A DNA stretch of 64,000 nucleotides from CAVROT01 sp963722905 (lineage in GTDB: Bacteria; Pseudomonadota; Alphaproteobacteria; Rhodobacterales; Rhodobacteraceae), in assembly GCA_963722905.1 (NCBI GenBank), contig CAVROT010000014.1:62001-126000 (forward strand). The letters run 5' to 3'. The translations under genes were made by a program, and so were the position numbers. Positions 1 to 8,305 of the stretch are shown here, piece after piece. Position 1 is the stretch's first letter; every line of letters starts with the position of its first letter. The notes under the pieces were generated by a model that was not told the DNA's origin, did no database searches, and saw nothing but the letters and a program-made list of their open reading frames with translations.

Positions 1-42
1 AAGATCCACCGCTTCGGCGCCGACGGCCTGCGCATCGCATGA
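1..42 (+). CDS. 3' end of a gene upstream of smoS, probably ABC importer ATPase
   Basis: The first 42 bases are an open frame ending in TGA that codes for the last 13 residues of a protein (ending GADGLRIA). The stop overlaps the next start codon as ATGA, so the two genes are translationally coupled. In Rhodobacterales the gene just before a sorbitol dehydrogenase of this type is usually the ATP-binding subunit of the polyol ABC importer (SmoK/MalK type), and the tail fits that family. The identification rests on context and 13 residues only. Confidence 0.55.
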   Translation, partial: KIHRFGADGLRIA

Positions 43-812
43 ACCGGCTGGCCGGCAAATCCGCGCTCGTCACCGGCGCGGCCCGCGGCATCGGCCGCGG
101 CTTCGCCGAAGCCTACGTGCGCGAAGGGGCGACCGTCGCGCTGGCCGATATCGACCTCGCCGCGGCCGAGGCCGCGGCGCAGGAGATCGGCGGCGGCGCC
201 TACGGGCTGCATATCGACGTCGCCGACCAGGCCAGCATCGATGCCGCCGTGGCCACGGTCGCCGAGCGTGCCGGCAAGCTGGACATCCTCGTCAACAATG
301 CCGCCCTCTTCGACGCGGCCGAGGTCGTGGACATCACCCGGGAAAGCTACGAACGGCTCTATTCCGTCAACGTGGCGGGGACCCTCTTCACCATGCAGGC
401 CGCGGCGCGCCAGATGATCGCGCAGGGCCACGGCGGCAAGATCGTCAACATGGCCAGCCAGGCCGGCCGCAGGGGCGAGGCGCTGGTGCTGGTCTACTGC
501 TCGACCAAGGCGGCCGTGATCTCGATGACGCAATCGGCGGGGCTGAACCTGATCAGGCACGGCATCAACGTGAACGCCATCGCGCCCGGCGTGGTGGACG
601 GCGAACACTGGAAGCATGTCGACGCGATGTTCGCCAAGCTGGAGGGCAAGGCCCCCGGCCAGAAGAAGGCCGAGGTCGAGGCCGGCGTGCCGGCGGGTCG
701 TTTCGCCACGCCGGACGACCTGGTCGGCATGGCGATCTTCCTCGCCGGCCCGGAATCCGACTACATCGTCTCGCAGACCTACAACGTGGATGGCGGCCAG
801 TGGATGAGCTGA
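39..812 (+). CDS. smoS: Short-chain dehydrogenase, sorbitol/galactitol dehydrogenase type
   Basis: A 257-residue classical SDR that would oxidise a hexitol such as D-sorbitol to the ketose with NAD+ in the cytoplasm. Visible motifs are the nucleotide-binding TGAARGIG at residues 12-19, NNAA at 86-89, catalytic Ser140, Tyr153 and Lys157 in YCSTK, and a C-terminal NVDGGQWMS typical of the family. Overall wording is close to SmoS of Rhodobacter. It overlaps the upstream importer gene by 4 bases and the downstream mannitol-type dehydrogenase by 13, so it belongs to a polyol uptake and oxidation operon. Substrate choice within hexitols cannot be read from sequence alone. Confidence 0.88.
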   Translation: MNRLAGKSALVTGAARGIGRGFAEAYVREGATVALADIDLAAAEAAAQEIGGGAYGLHIDVADQASIDAAVATVAERAGKLDILVNNAALFDAAEVVDITRESYERLYSVNVAGTLFTMQAAARQMIAQGHGGKIVNMASQAGRRGEALVLVYCSTKAAVISMTQSAGLNLIRHGINVNAIAPGVVDGEHWKHVDAMFAKLEGKAPGQKKAEVEAGVPAGRFATPDDLVGMAIFLAGPESDYIVSQTYNVDGGQWMS

Positions 813-2278
813 TCCATCTGTCGAACGATGCGCTGGGGCGCCTTCCCGCAGGCGTGCGCGGTCCCCGCTACGACCGCGGAGGCCTGACGCCGGGGATCGT
901 CCACATCGGCCTGGGCAATTTCCACCGTGCGCATCAGGCATGGTACCTGCACCGCCTCTTCGACGCCGGGCGCGACCACGACTGGGCCATCGTCGGCGCC
1001 GGCGTCCGGCCGGGCGACGCCGCAATGCGCGATCGTCTGCGGACGCAGGACTGCCTCAGCACCCTCATCGAGCTCGACCCGTCCGGCAAATCGGCCGAGG
1101 TCACTGGCGCCATGATCGACTTCGCGCCCGTCGAACCGGACAACGCCGCGCTGATCGCCCGCATGGCCGATCCCGCCATCCGCATCGTCAGCCTCACCGT
1201 GACAGAGGGCGGCTATTTCGTCGCCGCCGGCGGCGGTCTGGACACGGACCACCCCGAGATCCGCCGCGATGCCGCCACGCCGGACGCGCCGGCGACCGCC
1301 TTCGGCGCCATCGTCGCCGCGCTGGCTCGCAGGCGCGCGGCGGGGCACGGCCCCTTTACCTGCCAGAGCTGCGACAACCTTCAGGGCAACGGCGCCATCC
1401 TGCGCCGGACGGTGACGGGACTGGCCCGCCTGACGGACCCGCCACTGGCCGACTGGATCGACGCGAACTGCACCTTTCCGAACTCGATGGTCGACTGCAT
1501 CGTGCCCGCCACCGGCCCGGCCGAGATGGCGCTGGCGCGTTCCTTCGGCATCGACGACGCGGCGCCCGTGACGCACGAGAACTTCCGCCAGTGGGTCGTC
1601 GAGGACGCGTTTTGCGCCGGCCGCCCTGCTTGGGAGCAGGTCGGCGCCACGTTGACGCAGGACGTCCACGACCACGAGGCGATGAAGATCCGCCTGCTGA
1701 ACGCGGGCCACCAGGTGATCGCCAACCCCGGCGAAATCCTGTCGATCCCCACGATCGCCGGCTGCATGGCCCACCCCCCGATCCACGCCTTCTTCCGCAA
1801 GGTCGAAACGGATGAGATCGCCCCCCATGTCGCCCCCGTCCCCGACATGACGCCGGCCGCCTACATCGACCTCGTCGACCGCCGGTTCTCCAACCCCGAG
1901 ATCCATGACACCACGCGCCGGGTGGCCTTCGACGGCTCGTCGCGGCACACCGGATTCGTCCTGCCCGTCGTGCGCGATGCCCTGACGGCCGGCGCACCGA
2001 TCGCGGGCCTCGCCCTGGTCGAGGCGCTCTGGGCCCGCATGTGCGAGGGGACGCGAGAGGACGGTTCCGTCATCGAGGCCAACGACCCGATATGGACCGA
2101 CCTCCAGGCTGCCGCACGCGCCGCAAGGGAACGCCCCGCAGCCTGGCTGGAGCAGGCGCGGCTCTACGGCGACCTCGCCGCCCCGGGGCCTTTCGCGGAG
2201 GCGTTCGAAGGGTGGCTGCGCATGATCTGGGCCGATGGCTGCGAGGCTGCAATGCGCGCATACTGCCAGCAGGATTGA
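800..2278 (+). CDS. mtlK: Mannitol 2-dehydrogenase family protein
   Basis: A 492-residue long-chain polyol dehydrogenase, the usual length for MtlK/UxaB/FruR-type enzymes, which oxidise D-mannitol or related polyols to ketoses with NAD+. The dinucleotide-binding segment HIGLGNFHRAHQ lies at residues 35-46 and the catalytic signature KIRLLNAGH at 296-304 holds the Lys, Asn and His of this family. The start is a GTG inside the last codons of smoS, giving a 13-base overlap; no better-placed start is seen. Together with the importer remnant and smoS it forms a polyol catabolic operon. Mannitol is the best guess, but arabinitol or sorbitol use is possible. Confidence 0.85.
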   Translation: MDELIHLSNDALGRLPAGVRGPRYDRGGLTPGIVHIGLGNFHRAHQAWYLHRLFDAGRDHDWAIVGAGVRPGDAAMRDRLRTQDCLSTLIELDPSGKSAEVTGAMIDFAPVEPDNAALIARMADPAIRIVSLTVTEGGYFVAAGGGLDTDHPEIRRDAATPDAPATAFGAIVAALARRRAAGHGPFTCQSCDNLQGNGAILRRTVTGLARLTDPPLADWIDANCTFPNSMVDCIVPATGPAEMALARSFGIDDAAPVTHENFRQWVVEDAFCAGRPAWEQVGATLTQDVHDHEAMKIRLLNAGHQVIANPGEILSIPTIAGCMAHPPIHAFFRKVETDEIAPHVAPVPDMTPAAYIDLVDRRFSNPEIHDTTRRVAFDGSSRHTGFVLPVVRDALTAGAPIAGLALVEALWARMCEGTREDGSVIEANDPIWTDLQAAARAARERPAAWLEQARLYGDLAAPGPFAEAFEGWLRMIWADGCEAAMRAYCQQD

Positions 2279-2306
2279 CCCTGCGTCCCTTTCGGCCCGG
2301 CCGCAC

Positions 2307-2942
2307 TCAGCGTCCAGACCACCACCGCCGCGTCCGCCGCCGCCCCGCGTCCAGCCGGGCGTCCACCCGGTCCCACGCCTCGCCCGCGTCGTCGATCAGC
2401 GGATCGACGCGCCGCCGCCGGAACTGCCGCCACACCCCCCAAAGCAACGCCAGAACCGACGCGAGTGCGACGAGGATCACGATGTTGGTCCATGGCACCA
2501 GCCGCGTGTCCGGCCCCTCGACCTGGCGGACGGATACGGCGTTCGGAAAGATCGACAGGATCTCGTTGCGCCAGCCGTAATGCCGGACCGCGACCCAGAT
2601 CGGCGCGTCCCGCGACGAGATGAGGTCCCGCGCCTCGGCCTGCAGGTTCGAGCTGTCCAGCTTGAAGTACGGCGGCCATCCCCATCCCGTATCCTCGTTG
2701 CGGTAGACGATGGGGCGTCCGTTCTCGCGGATCGTCTCGACGAAACGGACGTCGCGGTTCGTCCGGGTCCCGTCCGTGGCCGCGTCGGCGCCGGCCCAGA
2801 ACATCGCATTGCCGCCGAAGTCCACGCGCCGCACCTCGGTGTTCACGATCCGCACGATGTCGCGCTGCGGCAGAGTGTAGTGCAGGAACCCCGCCGCGGT
2901 CAGCGCCAAGGCAGTCAGGATCGTCCATTTCACGTATGCCAT
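2307..2942 (-). CDS. DUF1523 family membrane protein
   Basis: A 211-residue protein of the uncharacterised DUF1523 family. It has one N-terminal membrane helix (about residues 5-24), a periplasmic-looking domain with GWGWPPYFK and the conserved phrase PIWVAVRHYGWRN, a second hydrophobic helix near 155-175, and an Arg-rich cytoplasmic tail. The ATG at 2942 is preferred over upstream in-frame starts because GGAGGG stands 7 bases before it. It converges with the polyol operon. Function is unknown in the family; it is common in Rhodobacterales. Confidence 0.75.
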   Translation of the reverse strand: MAYVKWTILTALALTAAGFLHYTLPQRDIVRIVNTEVRRVDFGGNAMFWAGADAATDGTRTNRDVRFVETIRENGRPIVYRNEDTGWGWPPYFKLDSSNLQAEARDLISSRDAPIWVAVRHYGWRNEILSIFPNAVSVRQVEGPDTRLVPWTNIVILVALASVLALLWGVWRQFRRRRVDPLIDDAGEAWDRVDARLDAGRRRTRRWWSGR

Positions 2943-3109
2943 GCCCGCACCCTCCGCCTTCCCAGTCATGGCGCACCTCGCAGGCCGCGCCAAGGGCCGG
3001 GCGGGCGGGTGCCGTCGCGCAGCGACGCAGTCGTCCCGACCGGGCCGCCGCGGCCGCATCCCGGCGGGGCGCCTCGTTCGGAAACGCAATCAGCAACCAG
3101 CGACGACTG

Positions 3110-3137
3110 TTGACGCAGCAGGGACAAACGTTACCGT
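3110..3137 (+). promoter_or_regulatory. Candidate sigma-70 promoter of the sugar dehydrogenase operon
   Basis: TTGACG at 3110-3115 and TACCGT at 3132-3137 are separated by 16 bases. They sit in a short AT-richer stretch 35 bases before the sugar dehydrogenase start, which has a strong GGGAGG ribosome site 7 bases before its ATG. The -10 box is weak, so this is a suggestion only. Confidence 0.3.
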
Positions 3138-3172
3138 CATTCGTAATAAATCAATAAGAGGGAGGACATACG

Positions 3173-4426
3173 ATGCAAAGATTCGCGCGCGGCGCGGCAG
3201 CCCTGTCGATGATGGCCACGGGTGCGATGGCGCAGACGGCGGACGTTCCCGACAACCTTGAAAAACTGTCGAACTTTCAGTCCACCGGCACCACCGACTT
3301 CACCGTGATCGACCAGCAGGGCACCTTCGCCGACGGGCTGCGGGACGTGCTCGAAAACGTCACCATGCCCGATGGCTTCAAGATCGAGCTCTACGCAGTC
3401 GTCCCCGACGCCCGCCACATGGCCGTGGGTCCGCAAGGCATCGTCACCATCGTCGGCACCCGCAAGGACAAGGTCTGGTCGGTCACCGACCGCAACAAGG
3501 ACCGCGTCGCCGACGAGGTCAAGGATTTCGCCCCCTCGCTGACCTTCGCCATCCCCAACGGCCCCTGCTTCGGCACCGACGGGTTCCTCTACATCGCCGA
3601 GCAGAACCGCGTCCTGCTCTTTCCGGCGGCCGAGTTCTTCTACGAATCGCCCGACGTCGCCGCTTTCAACATTGTCGCGCAGGGCGACCTGATCCCGCCG
3701 GCAGAAGAGTCCTTCAACCACACCGCCCGCGTCTGCAAGATCGGACCGGACGGGATGATATACATCTCGCTGGGCCAGCCCTTCAACGTTCCCGCCCCCG
3801 AGAAACTGGACCTCTACAACGAGGTCGGGATGGGCGGCATCATCCGCATGAACGTCGACGGCACGGGCCGAGAGGTCTACACCCACGGCGTGCGCAATTC
3901 CGTCGGCCACGACTTCCACCCCGTCACGGGCGAGCTGTGGTGGACCGACAACCAGGTCGACGGTATGGGCGACGACATTCCGCCGGGCGAGATCAACCGC
4001 CAGACCGCCGCGGGCCAGAACTTCGGCTTCCCGTGGTACGGCGGCGGCGACGTCCGCACCAACGAGTACAAGGACGTTGAACCGCCCGCCGACCTCGTCT
4101 TCCCCGCGTCCGAGACGGTGGCCCACGCGGCCGACCTGGGCATGGAGTTCTACGAGGGCGACATGTTCCCGGCCAAGTACCGCAACGCCATCTTCTCGGC
4201 CCAGCACGGCAGCTGGAACCGGACCGATCCCGTCGGTGCCCGCGTCATGGTCACCTTCATCGACGACGAGGGGAACGCCACCACCGAACCCTTCGCCGAA
4301 GGCTGGCTGAGCGACGACGGCGAATACCTGGGCCGTCCGGTCGACGTGGCCGAACTGCCCGACGGGTCGATCCTCGTCTCCGACGACCTGGCGGGCGCAA
4401 TCTACCGGATCAGCTACGACGGATGA
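3173..4426 (+). CDS. Periplasmic PQQ-type sugar dehydrogenase (sorbosone/glucose dehydrogenase family)
   Basis: A 417-residue exported protein with a clear signal peptide ending AMA-Q near residue 21. The mature part is a six-bladed propeller of the soluble glucose/L-sorbosone dehydrogenase family: GFKIELYAVVPDARHMAVGP near the start of the propeller, GVRNSVGHDFHP with the catalytic-type histidine, and ELWWTDNQVDG. Such enzymes oxidise aldoses or sorbosone in the periplasm with PQQ and pass electrons to a cytochrome c. The next gene is a cytochrome c overlapping it by ATGA, which supports that electron route. The exact sugar is not determinable, and no PQQ synthesis genes are in the window. 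Confidence 0.82.
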   Translation: MQRFARGAAALSMMATGAMAQTADVPDNLEKLSNFQSTGTTDFTVIDQQGTFADGLRDVLENVTMPDGFKIELYAVVPDARHMAVGPQGIVTIVGTRKDKVWSVTDRNKDRVADEVKDFAPSLTFAIPNGPCFGTDGFLYIAEQNRVLLFPAAEFFYESPDVAAFNIVAQGDLIPPAEESFNHTARVCKIGPDGMIYISLGQPFNVPAPEKLDLYNEVGMGGIIRMNVDGTGREVYTHGVRNSVGHDFHPVTGELWWTDNQVDGMGDDIPPGEINRQTAAGQNFGFPWYGGGDVRTNEYKDVEPPADLVFPASETVAHAADLGMEFYEGDMFPAKYRNAIFSAQHGSWNRTDPVGARVMVTFIDDEGNATTEPFAEGWLSDDGEYLGRPVDVAELPDGSILVSDDLAGAIYRISYDG

Positions 4427-4995
4427 TCCGTTCCCTTGCCCTGGCAATTCTCGGCGGGCTGACGCTCGCCGGGGGGCCGTCCGTGGCGCAGGACGCGGCG
4501 GCGGGGCGGCAGGTGGCCGGGATGTGCCGCACCTGCCATGGCCTCGACGGCTACGCCCGCATCCCGATGGCGCCCCATATCGGAGGCGAACCCGTCGCAT
4601 ACCTGACCGAACAGTTGCAGGCGTTCCGCTCGGGCACCCGCGTGAACGAGATGATGAGCATCGTCGCCGGATCGCTGAGCGATGCACAGATCGCCGACGT
4701 GGCCGCCTGGTATTCCGGGCACGCCGCGACCGCCATGGTGCCGGACGGCGCGGCGGAGGCGCCGGGCCTTTGCGCGGGCTGTCACGGGGAGGACGGCATC
4801 GCCGTCCAACCGGGCGTGCCGAACCTCGCAGGCGAGGACCCGATGTATCTGGTCCAGCAGCTCAAGGCGTTCCGCGACGGGACGCGCACCAACGAGGCGA
4901 TGCAGGCGGTGACGTCCGGCCTCACCGATGCCGAGATCTCCGAGACCTCCGAATGGTACGCCGCGGTGACGCTGGAGATCGCCACACCGGACTGA
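4423..4995 (+). CDS. Periplasmic diheme cytochrome c (c4-like)
   Basis: A 190-residue protein with a signal peptide (cleavage near AQ-DAAAG) and two haem-binding CXXCH motifs, CRTCH at 35-39 and CAGCH at 117-121. The halves are internal duplicates (QLQAFRSGTRVNEMM and QLKAFRDGTRTNEAM), each supplying a Met likely to be the axial ligand. This is the c4-type diheme layout. It starts inside the stop codon of the sugar dehydrogenase and is probably its dedicated electron acceptor towards a terminal oxidase. Confidence 0.88.
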   Translation: MIRSLALAILGGLTLAGGPSVAQDAAAGRQVAGMCRTCHGLDGYARIPMAPHIGGEPVAYLTEQLQAFRSGTRVNEMMSIVAGSLSDAQIADVAAWYSGHAATAMVPDGAAEAPGLCAGCHGEDGIAVQPGVPNLAGEDPMYLVQQLKAFRDGTRTNEAMQAVTSGLTDAEISETSEWYAAVTLEIATPD

Positions 4996-5008
4996 CCGGC
5001 CCGCGCGG

Positions 5009-5803
5009 TCAGCCCAGTCTCAACGCCGCCATCAGCGCCGGATTGCCGACGTGCAGAGCCTCGATGACGTCGAAGTGGTGACGTCCCCGCACCGTCGTCA
5101 CCGGCGCCCCCCAGGCACGTCCCAGCCGCCTCGCCTGATCCAGGAATGCAGGGCGCTCGTCGGCCCCGACCCAGATATCGACGGGAACGCCACCGACCGG
5201 CGCCAGATGCACCGGGCTTTCCGCCAGCGCCTCGGCAGCGTCGATGCGCAGGTCCCCGTTCATCGCGGTCTCCATCAGCTGCGCCAGATCCGCGACGGGT
5301 GAGATCGGGACGCAGGCCGACAGACGCTCCCGCACTTCGCCCGGCAGCCCGGCGCCGACGCAGATCGCCCGCGCGACCAGTTGCCCGCCCGCCGAATGCC
5401 CCGTCAGGGCCAACGGCCCCGGCACCGCATTTGCGATGGCCACGATCGCGGCGCGGATCTCGGCCCCGATGGCGGCGATCCGCACGGCCGGTGCCAGGGT
5501 GTAGGAGGGCATCGCCACGGCGACGCCCCGCCCCAGCGGACCCGCCGCCAGATGCGACCAGTCCGTCCGGTCGAACCGCCGCCAGTAGCCGCCGTGCACG
5601 AACACCACGACGCCCCGCGGCACGCCGTCGGGCAGGAAGAGGTCGTAGCGATGCCGCTCAGCCGTCCCGTAGGACATGCCCAACAGGGCCCGCTCGCCCA
5701 GACCGTCGCGAAAGGCGGCCGCACGGACGCGCCAGCGGTCGGGATACGCGGCCGCATCCGGGATATGCCCGCCGTTGTCCCAGTCGTCGTCGGCCTGACC
5801 CAT
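5009..5803 (-). CDS. Alpha/beta hydrolase, arylformamidase-like
   Basis: A 264-residue serine hydrolase. HGGYW at 70-74 forms the oxyanion region, GHSAGG at 135-140 carries nucleophile Ser137, and GADERPAF plus RHHFD near the C-terminus supply the acid and His. The HGGYWRRFDRTDWSHLA pattern is that of the kynurenine formamidase/carboxylesterase branch. No tryptophan catabolism genes are nearby, so the substrate is open. The ATG at 5803 is chosen because the family starts near there and a GGGGGA ribosome site lies just before it. It converges with the cytochrome gene. Confidence 0.75.
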   Translation of the reverse strand: MGQADDDWDNGGHIPDAAAYPDRWRVRAAAFRDGLGERALLGMSYGTAERHRYDLFLPDGVPRGVVVFVHGGYWRRFDRTDWSHLAAGPLGRGVAVAMPSYTLAPAVRIAAIGAEIRAAIVAIANAVPGPLALTGHSAGGQLVARAICVGAGLPGEVRERLSACVPISPVADLAQLMETAMNGDLRIDAAEALAESPVHLAPVGGVPVDIWVGADERPAFLDQARRLGRAWGAPVTTVRGRHHFDVIEALHVGNPALMAALRLG

Positions 5804-5874
5804 GCGTCCCCCTTCCCGGCTGGACAACCGCCCGCCCCGGGGTTCACCTGAGCCCGACCGCGATGGAGAGTGCA

Positions 5875-7350
5875 ATGCTTGCCAAGACCGACCTGAGTTC
5901 GCTTCTGTCCGACCCCGGGCTGCTGGCCACCGACGCCTACCTGGGCGGCGAATGGACCGCCGCCGGCTCGGGCGCAACCTTCGACGTCACCAATCCCGCC
6001 CGCGGCGACGTGATCGCGCAGGTGGCGGACCTGTCGCGCGACGACGTCCGCCGCGCCATCGCGCTGGCCGAGACGGCGCAGAAGAACTGGGCCGCCCGCA
6101 CCGCCAAGGACCGCGCGCAGATCCTCCGCCGCTGGTTCGACCTGATGGTCGCACATGCCGACGACCTCGCCCTCATCCTCACGGCAGAACAGGGCAAACC
6201 GGTGGCCGAGGCGAAGGGAGAGATCCTCTACGGCGCGTCCTTCGTCGAATGGTTCGCCGAGGAGGCCAAGCGCGTCTACGGCGAGATCGTACCGGGCCAC
6301 CAGCCCGACAAGCGCATCCACGTCCTGCGCCAGCCCATCGGCGTCGCGGCCGCCATCACGCCCTGGAACTTCCCCAACGCGATGATCACGCGCAAGGCCG
6401 CGCCGGCGCTGGCCTCGGGCTGCGCCTTCGTGGTGCGCCCGCCGTCCCTGACGCCCCTGTCGGCGCTGGCGCTGGGGGTGCTGGCCGACCGGGCGGGGCT
6501 GCCGGCAGGCATCCTGTCGATCCTGCCGTCGTCGTCGTCATCGGAAGTCGGCAAGGAGTTTTGCGAGAACCCCACCGTCCGCAAGCTCAGCTTCACCGGC
6601 TCGACCGAGGTGGGGCGCATCCTGCTGCGCCAGGCCGCCGACCAGGTCATGAAATGCTCGATGGAGCTGGGCGGGAACGCGCCCTTCATCGTCTTCGACG
6701 ACGCCGACCTGGACGCGGCGGTCGAGGGCGCGATGATCTGCAAGTTCCGTAACAACGGCCAGACCTGCGTCTGCGCCAACCGCATCTATGTGCAGTCCGG
6801 CGTCTACGACGCCTTCGCCGAGAAGCTGGCGGCGGCGCTGGCCAAGAAGACCGTGGGCGACGGGCTGGAGGACGGCACCGACCTCGGCCCCCTCATCGAC
6901 GCCGCGGCCGTCGAGAAGGTCGAGGCGCATATCGCCGACGCGACCGCCAAGGGCGCCAAGGTCCTGACCGGCGGCGCGCCGCACGACCTGGGCGGCACGT
7001 TCTTCCAGCCCACGATCCTCACGGGCGTCACCCAGGACATGACCGTCGCCAGCGACGAGACATTCGGCCCCCTCGCCCCCCTCTTCCGCTTCGACACCGA
7101 GGACGAGGCCATCGCGATGGCCAACGACACGATCTTCGGCCTCGCCTCCTATTTCTACGCCCGCGACCTCTCCCGCGTCACCCGCGTCAGCGAGGCACTC
7201 GAATACGGCATCGTCGGCGTAAACACCGGCATCATCTCCACCGAAGTCGCCCCCTTCGGCGGCGTCAAGCAATCGGGTCTCGGGCGGGAAGGGTCGAAGC
7301 ACGGGATCGAGGACTATCTGGAATTGAAGTATGTGTGTTTGTCAGTCTGA
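5875..7350 (+). CDS. gabD: NAD(P)-dependent succinate-semialdehyde dehydrogenase
   Basis: A 491-residue aldehyde dehydrogenase with the family hallmarks: ITPWNFPNAMITRK, the cofactor loop KLSFTGSTEVGR, the catalytic Glu in MELGGNAPF and the nucleophilic Cys in NNGQTCVCANR. The double Cys and the C-terminal VAPFGGVKQSGLGREGSK are typical of GabD, which oxidises succinate semialdehyde to succinate. The start at 5875 has GGAG 6 bases upstream; an in-frame ATG at 5863 is less well placed. The last ten codons switch to AT-rich usage (TTG, TAT, TGT, TCA), unlike the rest, suggesting the border of the AT-rich insertion that follows lies inside the 3' end. Confidence 0.9.
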   Translation: MLAKTDLSSLLSDPGLLATDAYLGGEWTAAGSGATFDVTNPARGDVIAQVADLSRDDVRRAIALAETAQKNWAARTAKDRAQILRRWFDLMVAHADDLALILTAEQGKPVAEAKGEILYGASFVEWFAEEAKRVYGEIVPGHQPDKRIHVLRQPIGVAAAITPWNFPNAMITRKAAPALASGCAFVVRPPSLTPLSALALGVLADRAGLPAGILSILPSSSSSEVGKEFCENPTVRKLSFTGSTEVGRILLRQAADQVMKCSMELGGNAPFIVFDDADLDAAVEGAMICKFRNNGQTCVCANRIYVQSGVYDAFAEKLAAALAKKTVGDGLEDGTDLGPLIDAAAVEKVEAHIADATAKGAKVLTGGAPHDLGGTFFQPTILTGVTQDMTVASDETFGPLAPLFRFDTEDEAIAMANDTIFGLASYFYARDLSRVTRVSEALEYGIVGVNTGIISTEVAPFGGVKQSGLGREGSKHGIEDYLELKYVCLSV

Positions 7351-7415
7351 TCTCGCTTGCATTACAGCCAATAATTGATCCAATACCGTCACCATATTCT
7401 TATAGGGGCGCCAAT

Positions 7416-8255
7416 ATGGCGAACATTGTAGAACGCGAAGGCCAATTGTACTCGTTAATCTACTGTCAAAGACACGAACTATTCGATTCACCGTGCTTAA
7501 GATATCGAGTTCGTATCGTGTTGGAGAAATTCGTTCAAGGTAGCGGTGATCAGGTTGGTCGGAGAATCGAAGCACGGACTGGTACACGAGTATTGCGTTC
7601 CCTAGGTTCAAGATTTGATATTGACTGGGATAAAATTGAAAAGTGCCGGTTAGAGCATTTTCTAGATTACACGACTCTGGTTCTGCAGTACTATCCTGGA
7701 GATCATCGTAGACCAGCCTACATCCAAAGAATAAGAGAAATTCTAGTAGACATGAATGCCGCTTACTGGATGGACGATAACTGCGGCATACACCCTATGA
7801 TCGACACGGCGTTCTCTTCTAGCTTGGCATCTGCTATCCGGGGTTTGGATAGCTCTGGGTATGAATCTGCTAGGGCCCACATTGAGCGGGCTGACCAGGG
7901 ATTGATGCCAAACGGTGATCTGCGCCAGTCTATCGTATCTGTATTCGATGCACTGGAGAACATATTTAAATACAACAATATGCGTGCAACTCATCTGAAG
8001 AGTTCCGCAATCCTGCAGTATACGCGGCCTAAAGTAGAACCTATATATAGCGACGGGATAGAGAGGCGCGCCGCTGAAAAAATTCTAAGTTCATTTATGA
8101 ATTGGACTGACTGCTGCCACAACTATCGGCACGAATCGGGCTCGGTTGAAATGGTTAGTCCGGCACGACATCTAACCGTTGTGGTAGTCTCGCAAGGAAT
8201 TTCATACCTTCGTTGGCTCATAGAGATTGAAGGGCAATCGGTGAAGAAGGAGTGA
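7416..8255 (+). CDS. AT-rich orphan gene, possible HEPN-like abortive-infection type protein
   Basis: A 279-residue protein not confidently recognised. The ATG at 7416 has GGGG about 8 bases upstream. Base use is unlike its neighbours: one 60-base line counted by hand holds 28 G+C, where flanking genes are near 70%, and codons such as TTA, AGA and ATA are frequent. It is predicted soluble. The C-terminal part shows a helix QSIVSVFDALENIFK, then a second helix ending CCHNYRHESG, then a long hydrophobic helix ending LRWLIEIEG. This layout recalls the C-terminal HEPN-like domain of AbiJ/Abi-C type proteins (AlE..K helix, R/H-rich turn, final hydrophobic helix). That link is inference from pattern only. 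The gene stands alone between gabD and hsp20, consistent with horizontal gain. Confidence 0.6.
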   Translation: MANIVEREGQLYSLIYCQRHELFDSPCLRYRVRIVLEKFVQGSGDQVGRRIEARTGTRVLRSLGSRFDIDWDKIEKCRLEHFLDYTTLVLQYYPGDHRRPAYIQRIREILVDMNAAYWMDDNCGIHPMIDTAFSSSLASAIRGLDSSGYESARAHIERADQGLMPNGDLRQSIVSVFDALENIFKYNNMRATHLKSSAILQYTRPKVEPIYSDGIERRAAEKILSSFMNWTDCCHNYRHESGSVEMVSPARHLTVVVVSQGISYLRWLIEIEGQSVKKE

Positions 8256-8276
8256 CCCGACATGCCGGGCCACTCC
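8249..8276 (+). terminator. Hairpin spanning the stop codon of the AT-rich gene
   Basis: GGAGTG at 8249-8254 pairs with CACTCC at 8271-8276, and CCCG with CGGG inside, with one mismatch. The TGA of the upstream gene lies within the left arm. No U-run follows, so termination strength is uncertain. The convergent hsp20 gene ends 30 bases further on. Confidence 0.4.
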
Positions 8277-8305
8277 TGAGCTATGTAGTAGTAGCCGTTA
8301 GCTAT

